Positions 11,968-23,450 are shown, counted from the stretch's first letter. The stretch is DNA of 64,000 nt from Monosiga brevicollis MX1 (GCF_000002865.3 NC_004309.1:1-64000); one strand, 5' to 3'. Numbers and translations: made by a program. Notes: a model not told the origin generated them from the sequence alone.

Positions 11968-13728
11968 TTTTTAATATTTTTATTATTAATTTATTTTAAA
12001 TTCTTTCAATTTTTTTTTATAATAATTCCTTCAGTAAATCTGAAATTATTTAGTAACTAAATTTATTTATTATATATTAATTTGTTAATTGTATATATTA
12101 TTTAATTTAGTTACTAAATATCTTTTTTTTATAAATTTAAATAAATTTTTTAATAAAATAATAAATTTAATAAAATAAATAAAATAAATAAACCTATTGA
12201 AATAATAATCTCTAAAATAAACTTAATAATAAATATAAAAATAAATAAAATAAAAATAAAATTTATAAAAATTATTAAAAATATATTAGAAATAAAAAAT
12301 AAACATAATAAAAATTAATAAAAATTAATAAAAATTAATAAAAATTAATAAAAATTAATAAAATTAATAAAAATTAATAAAAATTAATAAAAATTATTAA
12401 AAATAAAAATTTATCAAAATATAAATTAATAAATATATAGTATATACTAGAAATAAAAAATAAAAATAATAAAAATAAATAAAAATTATTAAAAATATAA
12501 ATTTATCAAAATATAAATTTGTTAATAAATTTAAAGTATATAATAGAATTAAGTAGTTTTGAGAGATTTTTAGTTTTAAAATAAAAAAAATAAATAAAAA
12601 TATAAATTTATCAAAATATGAATTTATAAATATATAGTATATATTAGAAATAAAAAAAATAAAAATTATAAAAATTATAAAATTATAAAAATTATAAAAT
12701 TATAAAAATTATAAAATTATAAAATTATAAAATTATAAAATATATACTTAATATAAAAATAATAATTAGGGTATATAAGTAATAATTAGTTTTGGGATGT
12801 TTAATATTTAAAATAATATTTAAAATAATATTTAAAATAATATTTAAAAAAATAAATATAGTATTATAGAGTTTATAATTACCCTTATTTAAAGAAATAT
12901 AATATAAATTAATTGGTAAATATTCAATAAAAATATATATTAATAAATCTAAAATAAATATAGAGTATATGGTAGTAATAATTAATGTTTAATATTTAAG
13001 AAAATTAAAAAATAATAAATATTAAAATAAATATAAAGTATATATAAGTAATTAATATAAAGTATATATAAGTAATAAATATAAAGTATATATAAGTAAT
13101 AAATATAAAGTATATATAAGTAATAAATAGGGTTTTTAGTTTAAAAATAAAAAAATAAAAAAATAAAAAAATAAAAAAATTAAAAAATTAAAAAATTAAA
13201 AAATAATAAATATTAAAATAAATATAAAGTATATAAATAATAATTAGTTTTGGGATGTTTAATATTTAAATAATATTTAAAATAATAATTAGGGTATATA
13301 AATAATAAAAAGTTTTAAGAGGTTTTTAGTTTAAAAATAAAATAAATAAAATTAATAAACCTATTGAAATAATAATCTCTAAAATAAACTTAATAATAAA
13401 TATAAAGTATATATAAGTAATAAGTAATAAAATATAATAAATTTGTTATAAATTTATAAAATTATAATAAAATTATAAAAATAATAAAAATAAAAATATT
13501 AAAAATATTAAAAATATTAAAAATATAAAATAATATTATAATAATAATTAATAAAATTATAATAAATAATAAAAATAAAAATATTAAAAATATAAAAAAT
13601 AAAATAATAAAAATAATAAAAATAAAAATATTAAAAATATAAAATAATATTATAATAATAATTAATAAAATATAATAAATTTGTTATAAATTAATAAAAT
13701 TATAATAAATAATAAAAAATAAAATAAA
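11968..13728. repeat. atp8-nad1 spacer, tandem and dispersed repeats
   Basis: No gene beyond the 3' hairpin. Tandem AAAAATTAAT decamers lie at about 12308-12395 and ATAAAATTAT-type units at 12660-12740. A 24-base unit containing ATATAAAGTATATATAAGT recurs about five times at 13030-13120. Family A copies (AGTATATAATAGAATT..TTTTGAGAGATTTTTAG) lie near 12535 and 13300. The string CTATTGAAATAATAATCTC occurs at both about 12195 and 13363. Confidence 0.8.
12048..12121 (+). terminator. atp8 3' inverted repeat
   Basis: ATTTAGTAACTAAAT recurs about 50 bases later as ATTTAGTTACTAAAT. Each arm is nearly self-complementary and the two can also pair with each other. It lies about 80 bases after the atp8 stop. 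It fits the pattern of gene-specific 3' hairpins in this window; the role in 3' end formation is inferred. Confidence 0.55.
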
Positions 13729-14760
13729 ATGACATTAAATTTAATATTAACAATAATAGAAATTATATTAAAAATTTTAGCAATAGTGGTGCCAGTATTA
13801 ATAGCAGTTGCTTATTTAACATTAGCAGAAAGAAAAGTATTAGCATCAATGCAATTAAGAAAAGGACCTACAGCAGTGGGAGTATTTGGATTATTACAAC
13901 CATTAGCAGATGGTTTAAAATTATTTGTAAAAGAGGCGGTATTACCAACACATGCTAATATGATAATATTTGTGGTATCACCAGTAGCTGCTTTTACATT
14001 AGCATTAATATCTTGAGCAGTAATACCATATAATGAAGGAAAAGTAATAGCTGATGTAAATATAGGATTATTATATATATTTGCAGTATCATCAATAAGT
14101 GTATATGCAATATTGATGTCAGGGTGAGCAAGTAATTCTAAATATGCATTTTTTGGTGCTATAAGAGCAGCAGCTCAAATGATAAGTTATGAGGTTTCAA
14201 TGGGATTAATATTATTATCAGTAATATTATGTGTAGGTGATATAAATATAACATCTATAGTATTAGCTCAAAAAAATATTTGATTTATTATACCTTTATT
14301 TCCTGCTTTTATTATGTTTTTAGTTAGTGCATTAGCTGAAACTAATAGAGCTCCTTTTGATTTAACTGAAGGTGAATCAGAATTAGTTAGTGGTTATAAT
14401 GTTGAATATAGTGCTATTTTCTTTACATTATTCTTTTTAGCTGAATATACACATATTATATTTATGAGTATTTTAACTTCTTTATTATTTTTTGGAGGTT
14501 GATTACCACCTTTTGACTTTTTTATTTTTAATTTAATACCTGGTGAAATTTGATTAGCATTAAAAACTGGATTTATAATTTTTGTTTTTGTATGAGTTAG
14601 AGCAACATTTCCAAGATTTAGATATAATACTTTAATGGAATTAATGTGAAAATCTTATTTACCTTTAAGTTTAGGATTTTTAATTCTTACAGCTTCAATT
14701 TTAATTGCTTTTAATGACTATGTCCAAATTTCTAAATTTATTAATTTATTAATTTATTAA
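13729..14760 (+). CDS. nad1: NADH dehydrogenase subunit 1
   Basis: Complex I membrane subunit at the junction with the peripheral arm, lining the quinone-access path. The 343-residue product has the signatures [16 protein letters not shown] (residues about 31-46), then [16 protein letters not shown]. Later come [13 protein letters not shown] and the quinone-loop motif [20 protein letters not shown] (about 203-222). All TGA codons fall at Trp sites, for instance SWAVIPY. The gene ends in a TTAATTTATTAA run; the TAA is fixed by frame. A strong 3' hairpin follows at 14884-14919. Confidence 0.97.
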
Positions 14761-14883
14761 TTTTTTAATTTTTTAATTTTTTAATTTTTTAAATTTTTTA
14801 AATTTTTTAATTTTTAAAATTTTTAAAATTTTTAAATTTATTAATTTATTAATTTATTAATTTATTAATATATAATCTTTTTA

Positions 14884-14919
14884 TAATCTATGTTGTTACT
14901 TCAATTACAGCATAGATTA
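14884..14919 (+). terminator. nad1 3' hairpin
   Basis: AATCTATGTTG pairs with CAGCATAGATT (11 pairs including one G-U) around a 12-base loop. It is GC-containing and unique to this spacer. Likely a transcript 3' end or stability element by position. Confidence 0.65.
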
Positions 14920-15142
14920 TTCTCTAATATAACTAATATTAATAATATTTTATTTTTATAAATTATAAAAAATATAATTTTTATATTATTAATTTCCTTT
15001 TTTATTATTAAATAATTTAAATTAAATATATTTTGATTTATTTATTAATATAAATCAATTTAATTGATAATATATTTAATATAATATTATATATTATTAT
15101 TTATTCATTATTTATTTGATTATTATTTTTTTATTATTATTA
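14920..15142. other. AT-rich spacer before trnT
   Basis: Together with the AT words before the nad1 hairpin (14761-14883), this holds no gene. TTGATTTATTTATTAATATAAATCAA near 15032-15059 can fold on itself. Nothing else was recognised. Confidence 0.6.
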
Positions 15143-15214
15143 GCCTATATAGCATATTAGGTAGTGCGTCTGTTTTGTAACCAGATGGGCAGAGTTCGAA
15201 TCTCTGTATAGGCA
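15143..15214 (+). tRNA. trnT(ugu): tRNA-Thr(UGU)
   Basis: Acceptor GCCTATA/TATAGGC. D-stem with loop ATTAGGTA. Anticodon stem TCTGT/CCAGA has a T-C mismatch next to the loop TTTGTAA, giving anticodon UGU. T-stem CAGAG/CTCTG with loop TTCGAAT; discriminator A. It heads a trnT-trnS-trnH cluster. Confidence 0.92.
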
Positions 15215-15490
15215 AATAAATTTATTATATTTATTATTTTTAATATTTTTTAAATTTTCTTAAATTTGAATTTTTTATTAATATATAGTATAGACAAATA
15301 AATTTATTATATTTATTATTTTTAATATTTTTAATATTTTTAATATTTTTTAAATTTTTTAAATTTTCTTAAATTTGAATTTTTTATTAATATATAGTAT
15401 AGACAAATAAATTTATTATATTTATTATTTTTAATATTTTTTAAATTTTCTTAAATTTGAATTTTTTATTAATATATAGTATAGACAAAT
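15211..15490 (+). repeat. Three tandem copies downstream of trnT
   Basis: A unit of 83-110 bases occurs three times, starting at GCAAATAAATTTATT or GACAAATAAATTTATT (15212, about 15294, about 15404) and ending TTTTTATTAATATATAGTATA. The first copy begins inside the last bases of trnT (GGCAAATAAA), so the tRNA 3' end was caught in the duplication: each downstream copy starts ..TATAGACAAATAAA. The middle copy has extra TTTTTAATA units. Confidence 0.75.
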
Positions 15491-15535
15491 AAATCTATTA
15501 TATTTATGATTTATGATTAATGCATCATATTTATG

Positions 15536-15617
15536 GGAAAAGTTTTCATTGGTAAGATACCCTTCCTGCTAAGAAGGCACTATATTTAGTTTGTGGGTTC
15601 GATTCCCACCTTTTCCG
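15536..15617 (+). tRNA. trnS(gcu): tRNA-Ser(GCU)
   Basis: Acceptor GGAAAAG/CTTTTCC. Anticodon stem CCTTC/GAAGG with loop CTGCTAA gives anticodon GCU (AGY codons). A long variable arm of about 15 bases is typical of Ser. T-stem GTGGG/CCCAC; discriminator G. The D-stem is weak. Confidence 0.92.
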
Positions 15618-15741
15618 CATATAATAAAATTATATTATTTAATTATATTATTCCATTATATTATAAAAATATAACAATTATATTATTAAAAATATAACAA
15701 TTATATTATTAAAAATATAACAATTATATTATTAAAAATAT

Positions 15742-15815
15742 GGCGATTATAACTCAGTTGGTAGAGTGTTTCTTTGTGGCAGAAATTTGCATGGGTTCGA
15801 GTCCCATTAATCGCC
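15742..15815 (+). tRNA. trnH(gug): tRNA-His(GUG)
   Basis: Acceptor GCGATTA/TAATCGC with an encoded extra G at position -1 facing C73, the identity mark of bacterial-type tRNA-His. Anticodon stem TTTCT/AGAAA, loop TTGTGGC, anticodon GUG. T-stem ATGGG/CCCAT. A TAAAAATATAACAATTATATTAT unit repeats three times just upstream (15661-15740). Confidence 0.94.
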
Positions 15816-16104
15816 CAACTTAACTAAAATTATAATAAATAAAATAAAAATTATAATAAATAAAATAAAAATTATAATAATAAATTTAATTTATAGTTTT
15901 TAGTAATATATACATGAAATTATTAGGTAAATATAAGTATATATAAGTATACAATAAAAATTAAAAATAAAATTTATAAAAAAATAAAAAAATAAAATTT
16001 ATAAAAAAATAAAATTTTTATAAAAAATAAAAAATAAAATTTTTAATAAAATAAAAATAAATAAAAAATAAAAATAAAAAATAAAAATAAAAATAAAAAT
16101 AAAA
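15816..16104. promoter_or_regulatory. trnH-rps12 spacer and long A-rich leader
   Basis: No gene. The last 140 bases repeat TTTTTATAAAAAATAAAA and AAAATAAAAATAAAAA words directly up to the rps12 ATG, a strong example of the A-rich leaders that precede most protein genes here. Confidence 0.6.
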
Positions 16105-16500
16105 ATGACAACAATAAACCAATTATCTAAAAAAAATATTAGAAAAAGAAAAACTAGAATAACTGCAGGATCTAAATTTTTAAAAAATCAAGGTTTAATT
16201 AATCCTCAATTAAAGGGAGTTTGTATTAGAGTTTTAACAAGAAAACCTAAAAAACCTAATTCAGCTCAAAGAAAAATAGCTAAAGTTAAATTAACAAATG
16301 GTTTAATAGTTGATGCATTTATACCTGGAGAAGGACATTCTTTACAAGAACATGGTATAGTATTAATTAGAGGTGGAAGAGTAAAAGATTTACCTGGAAT
16401 AAAATTAAAATGTGTTAGAGGTAAATATGATTTAGCTGGTGTTATAGGAAGAAAAACTTCTAGATCAAAATATGGAACTAAAAAACCTAAAACTAAATAG
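16105..16500 (+). CDS. rps12: Ribosomal protein S12
   Basis: Small-subunit decoding-centre protein (uS12). The 131-residue product is the most conserved ribosomal gene of the window: [20 protein letters not shown] (residues 38-57), [37 protein letters not shown], and a basic C-terminus [13 protein letters not shown]. Length matches the bacterial family (about 124-137). The Lys in the KKPNSA loop, which faces the decoding site, is present. A small hairpin GTGTA..TACAC follows the stop. Confidence 0.97.
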   Translation: MTTINQLSKKNIRKRKTRITAGSKFLKNQGLINPQLKGVCIRVLTRKPKKPNSAQRKIAKVKLTNGLIVDAFIPGEGHSLQEHGIVLIRGGRVKDLPGIKLKCVRGKYDLAGVIGRKTSRSKYGTKKPKTK

Positions 16501-16516
16501 ATAATATAATTATAAA

Positions 16517-16580
16517 GTGTATATTTACACTATAATAAATATATATTTATATTATTTCCTTTTAAAAAGGTAAAGAAAAT
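16517..16580 (+). terminator. Two small hairpins after rps12
   Basis: AGTGTA/TACACT lies at 16517-16532. CCTTTTAAAAAGG at about 16559-16571 is a member of a recurring short palindrome seen also near 23942, 39183, 52149 and 61042. A role in ending the rps12 transcript is an inference. Confidence 0.45.
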
Positions 16581-17570
16581 AAATAGATATTTAAATATAG
16601 AAATAATATCAAAATAAAGTATAAAATAATATAATAAATATAATTTAAAATAAAAATAAATTATTTAAAATAAAATAAAAATAAAAATAATAAATAAATA
16701 AAAATAAATAATATTAAATAAATATAAACCAAATTTATAGTATATAATAGAGTAATAATTTGGATATAAAATAAAAATAAATTATTTAAAATAAAATAAA
16801 AATAAAAATAATAAATAAAATAAATAATATTAAATAAATATTAAATAAAAATAAATTATTTAAAATAAAATAAAAATAAAAATAATAAATAAAAATAAAT
16901 AATATTAAATAAATATTAAATAAATAATTAAATAAATAATTAAAAAAATATTAAATAAATAATAAAATAAATAATTAAATAAATAATTAAAAAAATATTA
17001 AATAAATAATAAAATAAATAATTAAATGCCGAAATTTTCAATAGGGAAATATATAATAAATTTGAAAGTAAATAATATAATACTTTTAAAGTTTATAATA
17101 GAATTAATAATTTGAGGAGATTCATTTATTTAAAGTTTATAATAATATTAATAATTTAAGGAAATTCATTTATTTAAAATTTATAATAATATTTATAATT
17201 TAAGAAAATTTCAAGTTTAAAGTTTATAATAGAATTAATAATTTGAGGAGATTCATTTATTTAAAGTTTAATTTTTATATTTATTTAAAGTTTAATTTTT
17301 ATATTTATTTAAAGTTTAATTTTTATATTTATTTAAAGTTTAATTTTTATTAATTTTTAATTTTTATCAATTTTTATTAATTTTTATTAATTTTTATTAA
17401 TTTTTATTAATTTTTATTAATTTAAAAGTTTAATTTTTATTAATTTAATAAAATTTAATTTATTGTATATATATCATTATTTTATAATATTAAAAATATT
17501 TAAATAAAAAAATAATATAAATATTTTTTTAAAATAAAAATAAATTATTTAAAATAAAATATAAGGAAAT
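16581..17570. repeat. rps12-rpl16 spacer, dispersed repeats
   Basis: No gene. AAAATAAATTATTTAAAATA units recur at about 16640, 16770 and 16850 and again as the rpl16 leader (about 17530). An element CCAAATTTATAG..AATAATTTGG at about 16728-16763 recurs at about 55237 and 55376. AGTTTATAATAGAATTAATAATTTGAG copies lie at about 17090, 17145 and 17220. TTTAATTTTTATAT and TTTTTATTAA tandems lie at 17270-17440. Confidence 0.8.
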
Positions 17571-18104
17571 ATGTTAAATAAAAGACCAAAAAGAACTAAA
17601 TATAGTAAATATCAAAAAGGTAGAATAAATAGTAATTTACCAGTTAATAAATCTAATTTATTTCAAAAGAATTTAGAAAATAAAGATTTTAGATATTTAT
17701 TAATTGCTATGGAACCTTTAAGATTAACTGCTTCACATATTGCAGCTGGTGAATTAGCAATAAAAAGAGAATTAAATATAAAATTTAAATCATCAAATTT
17801 ATCAATTACGGATATAGAAGGTAATAAAATTAATATTAAAGGTGACTATAATTTACATGTTTTTCCACATTTACCTGTTACTAAAAAACCCGCTGAAGTT
17901 AGAATGGGTAAAGGTAAAGGAAGTATAGATTATTGAATGACTAGAATAAGAATCGGTTCACCTATTTTTGAATTAAAATTTAAAAATGCTAATATTAATA
18001 ATAACAAAAATATCCAAATTAGATGTTTTAATATAGCTAAACAAATTTTTGATGTTGTTAATAGTAAATTAGGAATTAAAACTAAAATTGTTAAAGTTTC
18101 TTAA
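17571..18104 (+). CDS. rpl16: Ribosomal protein L16
   Basis: Large-subunit protein near the tRNA elbow and central protuberance (uL16). The 177-residue product begins with the family N-terminus MLNKRPKRTKYSKYQKGR. It carries MEPLRLTASHIAAGELAIKR (residues 47-66) and the L16 signature HLPVTKKPAEVRMGKGKGS, followed by DYW where TGA encodes Trp. The last 55 residues continue past that TGA (TRIRIGSPIFELKF... ending KIVKVS), so reading UGA as stop would truncate it. The leader has the AAGGAA-containing TATAAGGAAAT, but no convincing ribosome-binding site. Confidence 0.96.
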
Positions 18105-18185
18105 TTATTATTAATATTTTTTAATTATAAATTTATTATTAATTAATATTTTTTTAATTATTTATTAAAGTTTATTAAATTATCT

Positions 18186-18243
18186 ATTTTTATTATTTCA
18201 TAAATTTAATTTTTTTTGTTTATTTTATGGGATAATAAAAATT
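18186..18243 (+). terminator. rpl16 3' hairpin
   Basis: ATTTTTATTATTTCATAAA pairs with TTTTATGGGATAATAAAAAT (G-U pairs in the middle) around about 20 bases, about 80 bases after the stop. It matches the pattern of private 3' hairpins. Confidence 0.6.
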
Positions 18244-19350
18244 TATATATTTAATATAAATAAAATTATAATTAATTAATAATTATAATATATCAAAATT
18301 AAAATTTTATAATATAAATAATAAATAAAAATTTAAATTAAATAATTAAATATTTTAAATAACCATATATTTATAAGGATAAATGGAATATATTATAATA
18401 ACAAAATACTTGTATTTTTTAAAAAATGACCAAATAATTATTAGAATAATATAACAAAATAATTATTAGGATAATATAACAAAATATATTATAATAACAA
18501 AATACTTGTATTTTTTAAAAAATGACCAAATAATTATTAGGATAATATAACAAAATAATTGATAATATTTTTATAAATTAATATTTAATTAAATTTATTA
18601 TTTTTATTTATATAAATTTTATATAAAAGTTATTAATTTTATTAATTTTATTAATTTTATTAATTTTTTATTTTTAATAATTTTTATTAATTTTTATTAA
18701 TTTTTATTAATTTTAATTAATTTTAATTAATTTTTATAAAAAATTTTTATTAATTTTAATTTTATTTTTATATTCATTAATTTTTATATTATATATTGCT
18801 AATAAAAATTAAAAGAGATTATTTATAATATTATATTTAAATATTTTATTTTAATATTTTTTTAATTTTATTTATAATATTTTATTTGTTTTTATTATTT
18901 ATTATAATTTTATTAATTATTATTATAAAATTATTATTTAAAGAAAATATTATTTTTTATATTTTATTTTATTTTATTATTTATATTGCTATTAATTATT
19001 TAAAGAGATTATTTTATTTAAATTTATTTATTTTTAATATTAGAATTTATTTATTTTTAATATTAGAATTTATTTATTTTTAATATTAGAATTTCAGCAA
19101 ACTCGATATTAATATATTAATATATTATATATTTTATAAATTATTTATTTTATAATATTTTATAAATTTACTTAATTTATTTTATATATTTTATTTATTT
19201 TATTTATTTAATTTATTTAATTTATTTTATTTATTTTATTTAATTTTAATTAATTTTTATTAATTTTTATAAAAAATTTTTATTAATTTTTATTTTCTTT
19301 ATACATTATTTTATAAATTATTCTCCTATAAATTATTATTCAAAATATAT
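18244..19350. repeat. rpl16-trnR spacer with direct and inverted repeats
   Basis: A segment of about 100 bases (TTATAATAACAAAATACTTG to AGGATAATATAACAAAAT) is tandemly duplicated at about 18390 and 18488. About 18625-18730 is TTTTTATTAA tandems. Positions 19082-19170 are an inverted copy of 3931-4010 with one 7-base length difference, including ATTTCAGCAAACTCG. A 65-codon Phe/Ile-only frame at 18886-19083 looks like chance in AT sequence. Confidence 0.8.
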
Positions 19351-19422
19351 TTGTCTGTAGCTCAGAGGTAGAGCATTAGTCTTCTAAACTATTGGTCGAG
19401 AGTTCGATTCTCTCCAGACAAT
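19351..19422 (+). tRNA. trnR(ucu): tRNA-Arg(UCU)
   Basis: Acceptor TTGTCTG/CAGACAA. D-stem GCTC/GAGC with loop AGAGGTA. Anticodon stem TTAGT/ACTAT, loop CTTCTAA, anticodon UCU for AGR codons. T-stem GAGAG/CTCTC; discriminator T. AGA is the dominant Arg codon in these genes. Confidence 0.94.
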
Positions 19423-19568
19423 TTATATAGTATATATTTATATATCTCATTTTTATTGGATATTTTGTATAATATATATTTATATAATCAAAAATGTAAT
19501 AAAAATATAATAACTTTTATTTGAAATAAAAGATATATTATGAATTATTACCAATAAAAAATTTACCA

Positions 19569-20318
19569 ATGTATTATTTAATATTATTTTTACCATTATT
19601 GAGTGCTGTAATAGCTGGTTTAGGTGGAAGATTTATAGGTACTAAAGGAGCTGGTATTATTACTACAATATGTATTATGATTACTAGTTTATTTTCATGA
19701 ATTGCTTTTTATGAAGTAGGTATTAATATGTCACCTGTATATATTCCATTATGAAAATGAATAAATGTAGGTACATATTTAGATATGTCTTTAGGATTAA
19801 TGTATGACAGTTTAACAGTAACAATGTTAATATTAGTTACTACAGTATCATCTTTAGTACATTTATATTCAATTTCATATATGGATGGAGATCCACATTT
19901 ACCTAGATTTATGTCATATTTATCTTTATTTACTTTTTCTATGGTTATGTTAGTAACAGCTGATTCATATTTATTATGTGTTTGAGGTTGGGAATCTGTA
20001 GGAATTTGTTCATATTTATTAATTAATTTTTGATATACTCGAATTCAAGCTAATAAATCAGCAATAAAAGCTATGGTTATGAATCGAGTTGGAGATATGA
20101 CATTATTTTTAGGAATGTTTGCTATATTTGTTGTATTTAATACTTTAGATTATAGTACTATATTTTCATCAACTTATAAATTAAGTGATTATACTATCAT
20201 TTTTTTTAATTACGAAATTCATGCTTTAACTTTAATAAGTATATTATTATTTTTAGGAGCTGTTGGTAAATCGGCACAATTAGGATTACACACATGATTA
20301 CCGGATGCTATGGAGGGT
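19569..20318 (+). CDS. nad5: NADH dehydrogenase subunit 5, exon 1 (residues 1-250)
   Basis: Complex I antiporter-like subunit carrying the long lateral helix. Joined to exon 2 at 22134-23450 it gives a 688-residue protein. Exon 1 begins [20 protein letters not shown] and includes [37 protein letters not shown] and [21 protein letters not shown]. The split falls between codons in [13 protein letters not shown]. Exon 1 ends with T and the intron ends with G, the usual group I rule, which fixes the junction. The leader (AAAAAATTTACCA) is less A-rich than most. Confidence 0.95.
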
Positions 20319-22133
20319 TAGGTAAAATATAAAATATATAATAGGGCCCCCTATGTATGTGAATACATATAAAAAAATTTAGCTATATGCTGGAACACTC
20401 GTTAATATTAAAGTACTCATTATAATAATTTCTTATTTATTTATAGTAGTTAAAATCTTTAATATTGAGCAATCAGCAGGAAACAGATGTTCTATGATTT
20501 ATATTATAAGTTTAAGTTAAAAACTGTTTATAATAATATACTTTTTTATATTATGATTAATAATAATATACTTTTTTATATTATGATTAATAATAATATA
20601 CTTTTTTATATTAATATTAAGTTAGTGTATTCATTACACGTTTAAATTAATAATATAATTAGAAATAAGGATCCTCAGAGACTACACGCTAAAAGTCTAA
20701 ATAAAATAACATAATAAATAATATTAAAATTAATATAAAATAAAAAAATAAAAAAAATAAAAAAATTAAAAAAAAATAAAATTTATAAAAAATAAAATTT
20801 ATAAAAAAATAAAAAAATAAAATAAATGAATAAATTAATAAATAAAAATAATAATTTAGAAAATAATAATTTAGAAAATAATAATTTAGAAAATAATAAT
20901 TTAGAAAACAATGAATTTAATTTCACTAATTTTTATACAGTATTACCTCAACATAAAACTATTAAAATTATTGATATAGATTTTTTAACATGATTTATAG
21001 GGTTTTTTGAAGCAAATGGTTCATTTGAAAAAAATGGTTGTGTAAATATAACTCAAAAGTCAAGTGATGTAAAATTATTATATCAAATAAAAACTGTATT
21101 AGGTATGGGTAAGGTATTTAAAAAATGTTCAAAAAATGAAACAATGAGATGACAAACAAATAATACAAATATAAATATAGCTGTACAAATAGCTTTATTA
21201 TTTAATGGAAATATAGTAACATCTTCTAAATTAAATTCATTTAAAATTTGATGTGAACATTGAATGAAAAATGAACAATTTAAATCATTAATAGGATCTG
21301 ACTTTATAATACAAACCAAACCTCATCCTCAATATATATCATTAAATAATGGTTGATTATCAGGGTTTATAGATGGTAATGGATATTGGAAAATTTCATT
21401 ATCAATAGTCAAAAATAAACGTAATCCAATTAACAACATTAAAATGTGTGTTTTTACACAAAATGATATAGAATGAATAAATAATGTATTAACTGTATTA
21501 AAATTAGGAAGACGAGATGGACATAAAAATGTCAAATGAACAATCTCTAAATATGAGGAAATGAATCAAATTATTAAATATATAAATTCTTACCCACATA
21601 AAACTATGAAAAGTGTTGCATTTACTAAATTTTGTAAATTAAGAAACAAAATTTTAAATAAAAAACATTATGGTGTTGGTTATGAACAAATGAAACTTTT
21701 AAGTTTAGAAATTAATAAATTTTATTAATTTTATATATTAAATGATTTATTAACATTTTAAACATATTTTCATAAATAATTTATTTATTTTTAATTTTTA
21801 TTTATTATATATTAATTTTATTAATTTTATAATTTTTATTAATTTTATTAATTTTATTAATTTTATTTAATTTTATAAATTTTTAATTTTTATAAATTTT
21901 TAATTTTTTATAAATTTTATAAATTTTAAATTTTTATAAATTTTTAATTTTTTATAATTTTTTATAAATTAATTAATTTATTAATTTTATATTAAAAACA
22001 ATATTTTCATAAATAATTTATAAATTTTAAATTTTTATTAAATAATTTAAAAAATTATTATTTATTTAGATTATGATATAGTCCAAAAAATAAATTAATA
22101 AATAAATTCTATAACTTTATTTCTTTATTTTTG
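20319..22133 (+). other. Group I intron in nad5 with LAGLIDADG ORF
   Basis: 1815-base intron. Core strings in order: CTATATGCTGGAAC (20383-20396), CAATCAGCAGGAAAC (about 20470-20484), GGATCCTCAGAGACTACACGC (about 20669-20689, P7 5' strand) and TATAGTCCA (about 22077, P7 3' strand). The ORF lies between the two P7 strands, so it sits in the P8 region. A GC-rich palindrome ATAGGGCCCCCTAT is at 20341-20354. A 27-base unit (AATAATATACTTTTTTATAT..) is repeated three times at about 20529-20610. The 3' flank of the ORF (21760-22060) is AT-only. Confidence 0.9.
20826..21728 (+). CDS. LAGLIDADG protein in the nad5 intron, both active-site Asp replaced
   Basis: 300-residue two-motif LAGLIDADG family protein, normally a homing endonuclease and sometimes a splicing maturase. 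Motif 1 is FIGFFEANG (residues 57-65) and motif 2 LSGFIDGNG (178-186). The eighth position, normally the metal-binding Asp, is Asn in both, so DNA cleavage is doubtful while folding or RNA binding may persist. Residues about 8-29 are a tandem NNNLE repeat made by a 15-base unit copied four times. TGA codons within the frame encode Trp. The ATG follows a typical A-rich leader although the ORF is intronic. Not fused to exon 1. Confidence 0.93.
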
Positions 22134-23450
22134 CCAACACCGGTAAGTGCTTTAATTCATGCCGCTACAATGGTAACAGCGGGTGTATTTTTATTAATAA
22201 GATCTTCACCAATAATAGAATATGCACCTAAAGCATTAGTTATTATAACAATAGTAGGAACATTAACTGCTTTATTTGCAGCAAGTATAGGATTAGTACA
22301 AAATGATATAAAAAAAGTAATAGCATACTCAACATGTAGCCAATTAGGATATATGGTATTAGCTTGTGGATTAAGTAATTATAATGTAGCTTTATTTCAT
22401 TTGTTTACTCACGGATTTTTTAAAGCTTTATTATTTTTAGGAGCTGGTAGTGTAATACATGCTATGGGTGATGAACAAGATATGAGAAAATTAGGGGGTT
22501 TAATTAAAAGAATACCATATACATATTCTATGATGTTAATAGGTTCTTTATCATTAATGGGATTCCCATTTTTAGCAGGATTTTATTCAAAAGATGCTAT
22601 TTTAGAATTAGCTTATGGAAAATATACAATAGATGGAACATTTGCTCATTTATTAGGAACATTAGCAGCTGGTATGACAGCCTATTATTCAATACGATTA
22701 ATTTATATGACATTTTTAAGTGATACTAATGGTTCACAAATGAACTATAAAAATAGTCATGAAAGTCCATGACAAATGACTTTACCATTATTCATATTAA
22801 GTATTGGAAGTATATTTTTCGGATATATATTTAAAGATGCTATTATAGGTATAGGTTCACCTTTTTTAGGTAATGCTATATTTATTAAACCTAATTTAAA
22901 TGGTGGTGATGTATTTATTGATGCTGAACATATTGATATATTTACAAAATGAATACCAGTTATAATTAGTATTAGTGGTGCTTTATTAAGTTTAATTATT
23001 TATCATTTTAATTTTGTATATAATATATTAGTAAATATATTCATAACTGATAATTTTATTAATAATTTTATACGAAAAGTATATACTTTTTTAAATAATA
23101 AATGACATATCGATCAAATTTATAATAATTTTATAGCAAGACCTTTATTAAATTTTGGTCATAATACAACTTATAAAACATTCGATAGAGGATGAATAGA
23201 AATATTCGGACCATTTGGTATTTCAAAATCTATTTCTTATATCACTAAAAATTTTAGTGCTTTACAATCAGGATTTATTTATAATTATGCTTTCACTATA
23301 TTTTTATCAGTGACTCTTTATATCACATTTATTAATAGTAATATAGATTTATCTTTAAGTACATATTTCATAAATTATTTAAATTTATTATTAACTTTAA
23401 TTTTAATTAGATTTGTTTTTACTTTTTTACCAGTAAATAAATCAATCTAA
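22134..23450 (+). CDS. nad5: NADH dehydrogenase subunit 5, exon 2 (residues 251-688)
   Basis: Continues exon 1 directly as [20 protein letters not shown], the most conserved nad5 stretch. [57 protein letters not shown] and a C-terminal hydrophobic region follow. In-frame TGA codons (for example ESPWQMTLP) are Trp. A TTG at 22131 in front of CCA is intron sequence, not a start. An imperfect hairpin follows the stop. Confidence 0.95.

Noticed and set aside
17026-17136. Short frame MPKFSIGKYIINLKV...
   Set aside because: About 36 codons overlapping a dispersed repeat copy, with no leader of the usual type and no recognisable family.
18886-19083. 65-codon Phe/Ile/Leu/Tyr frame
   Set aside because: Low-complexity AT sequence gives such frames easily; it ends in a repeat copied elsewhere and has no conserved motif.
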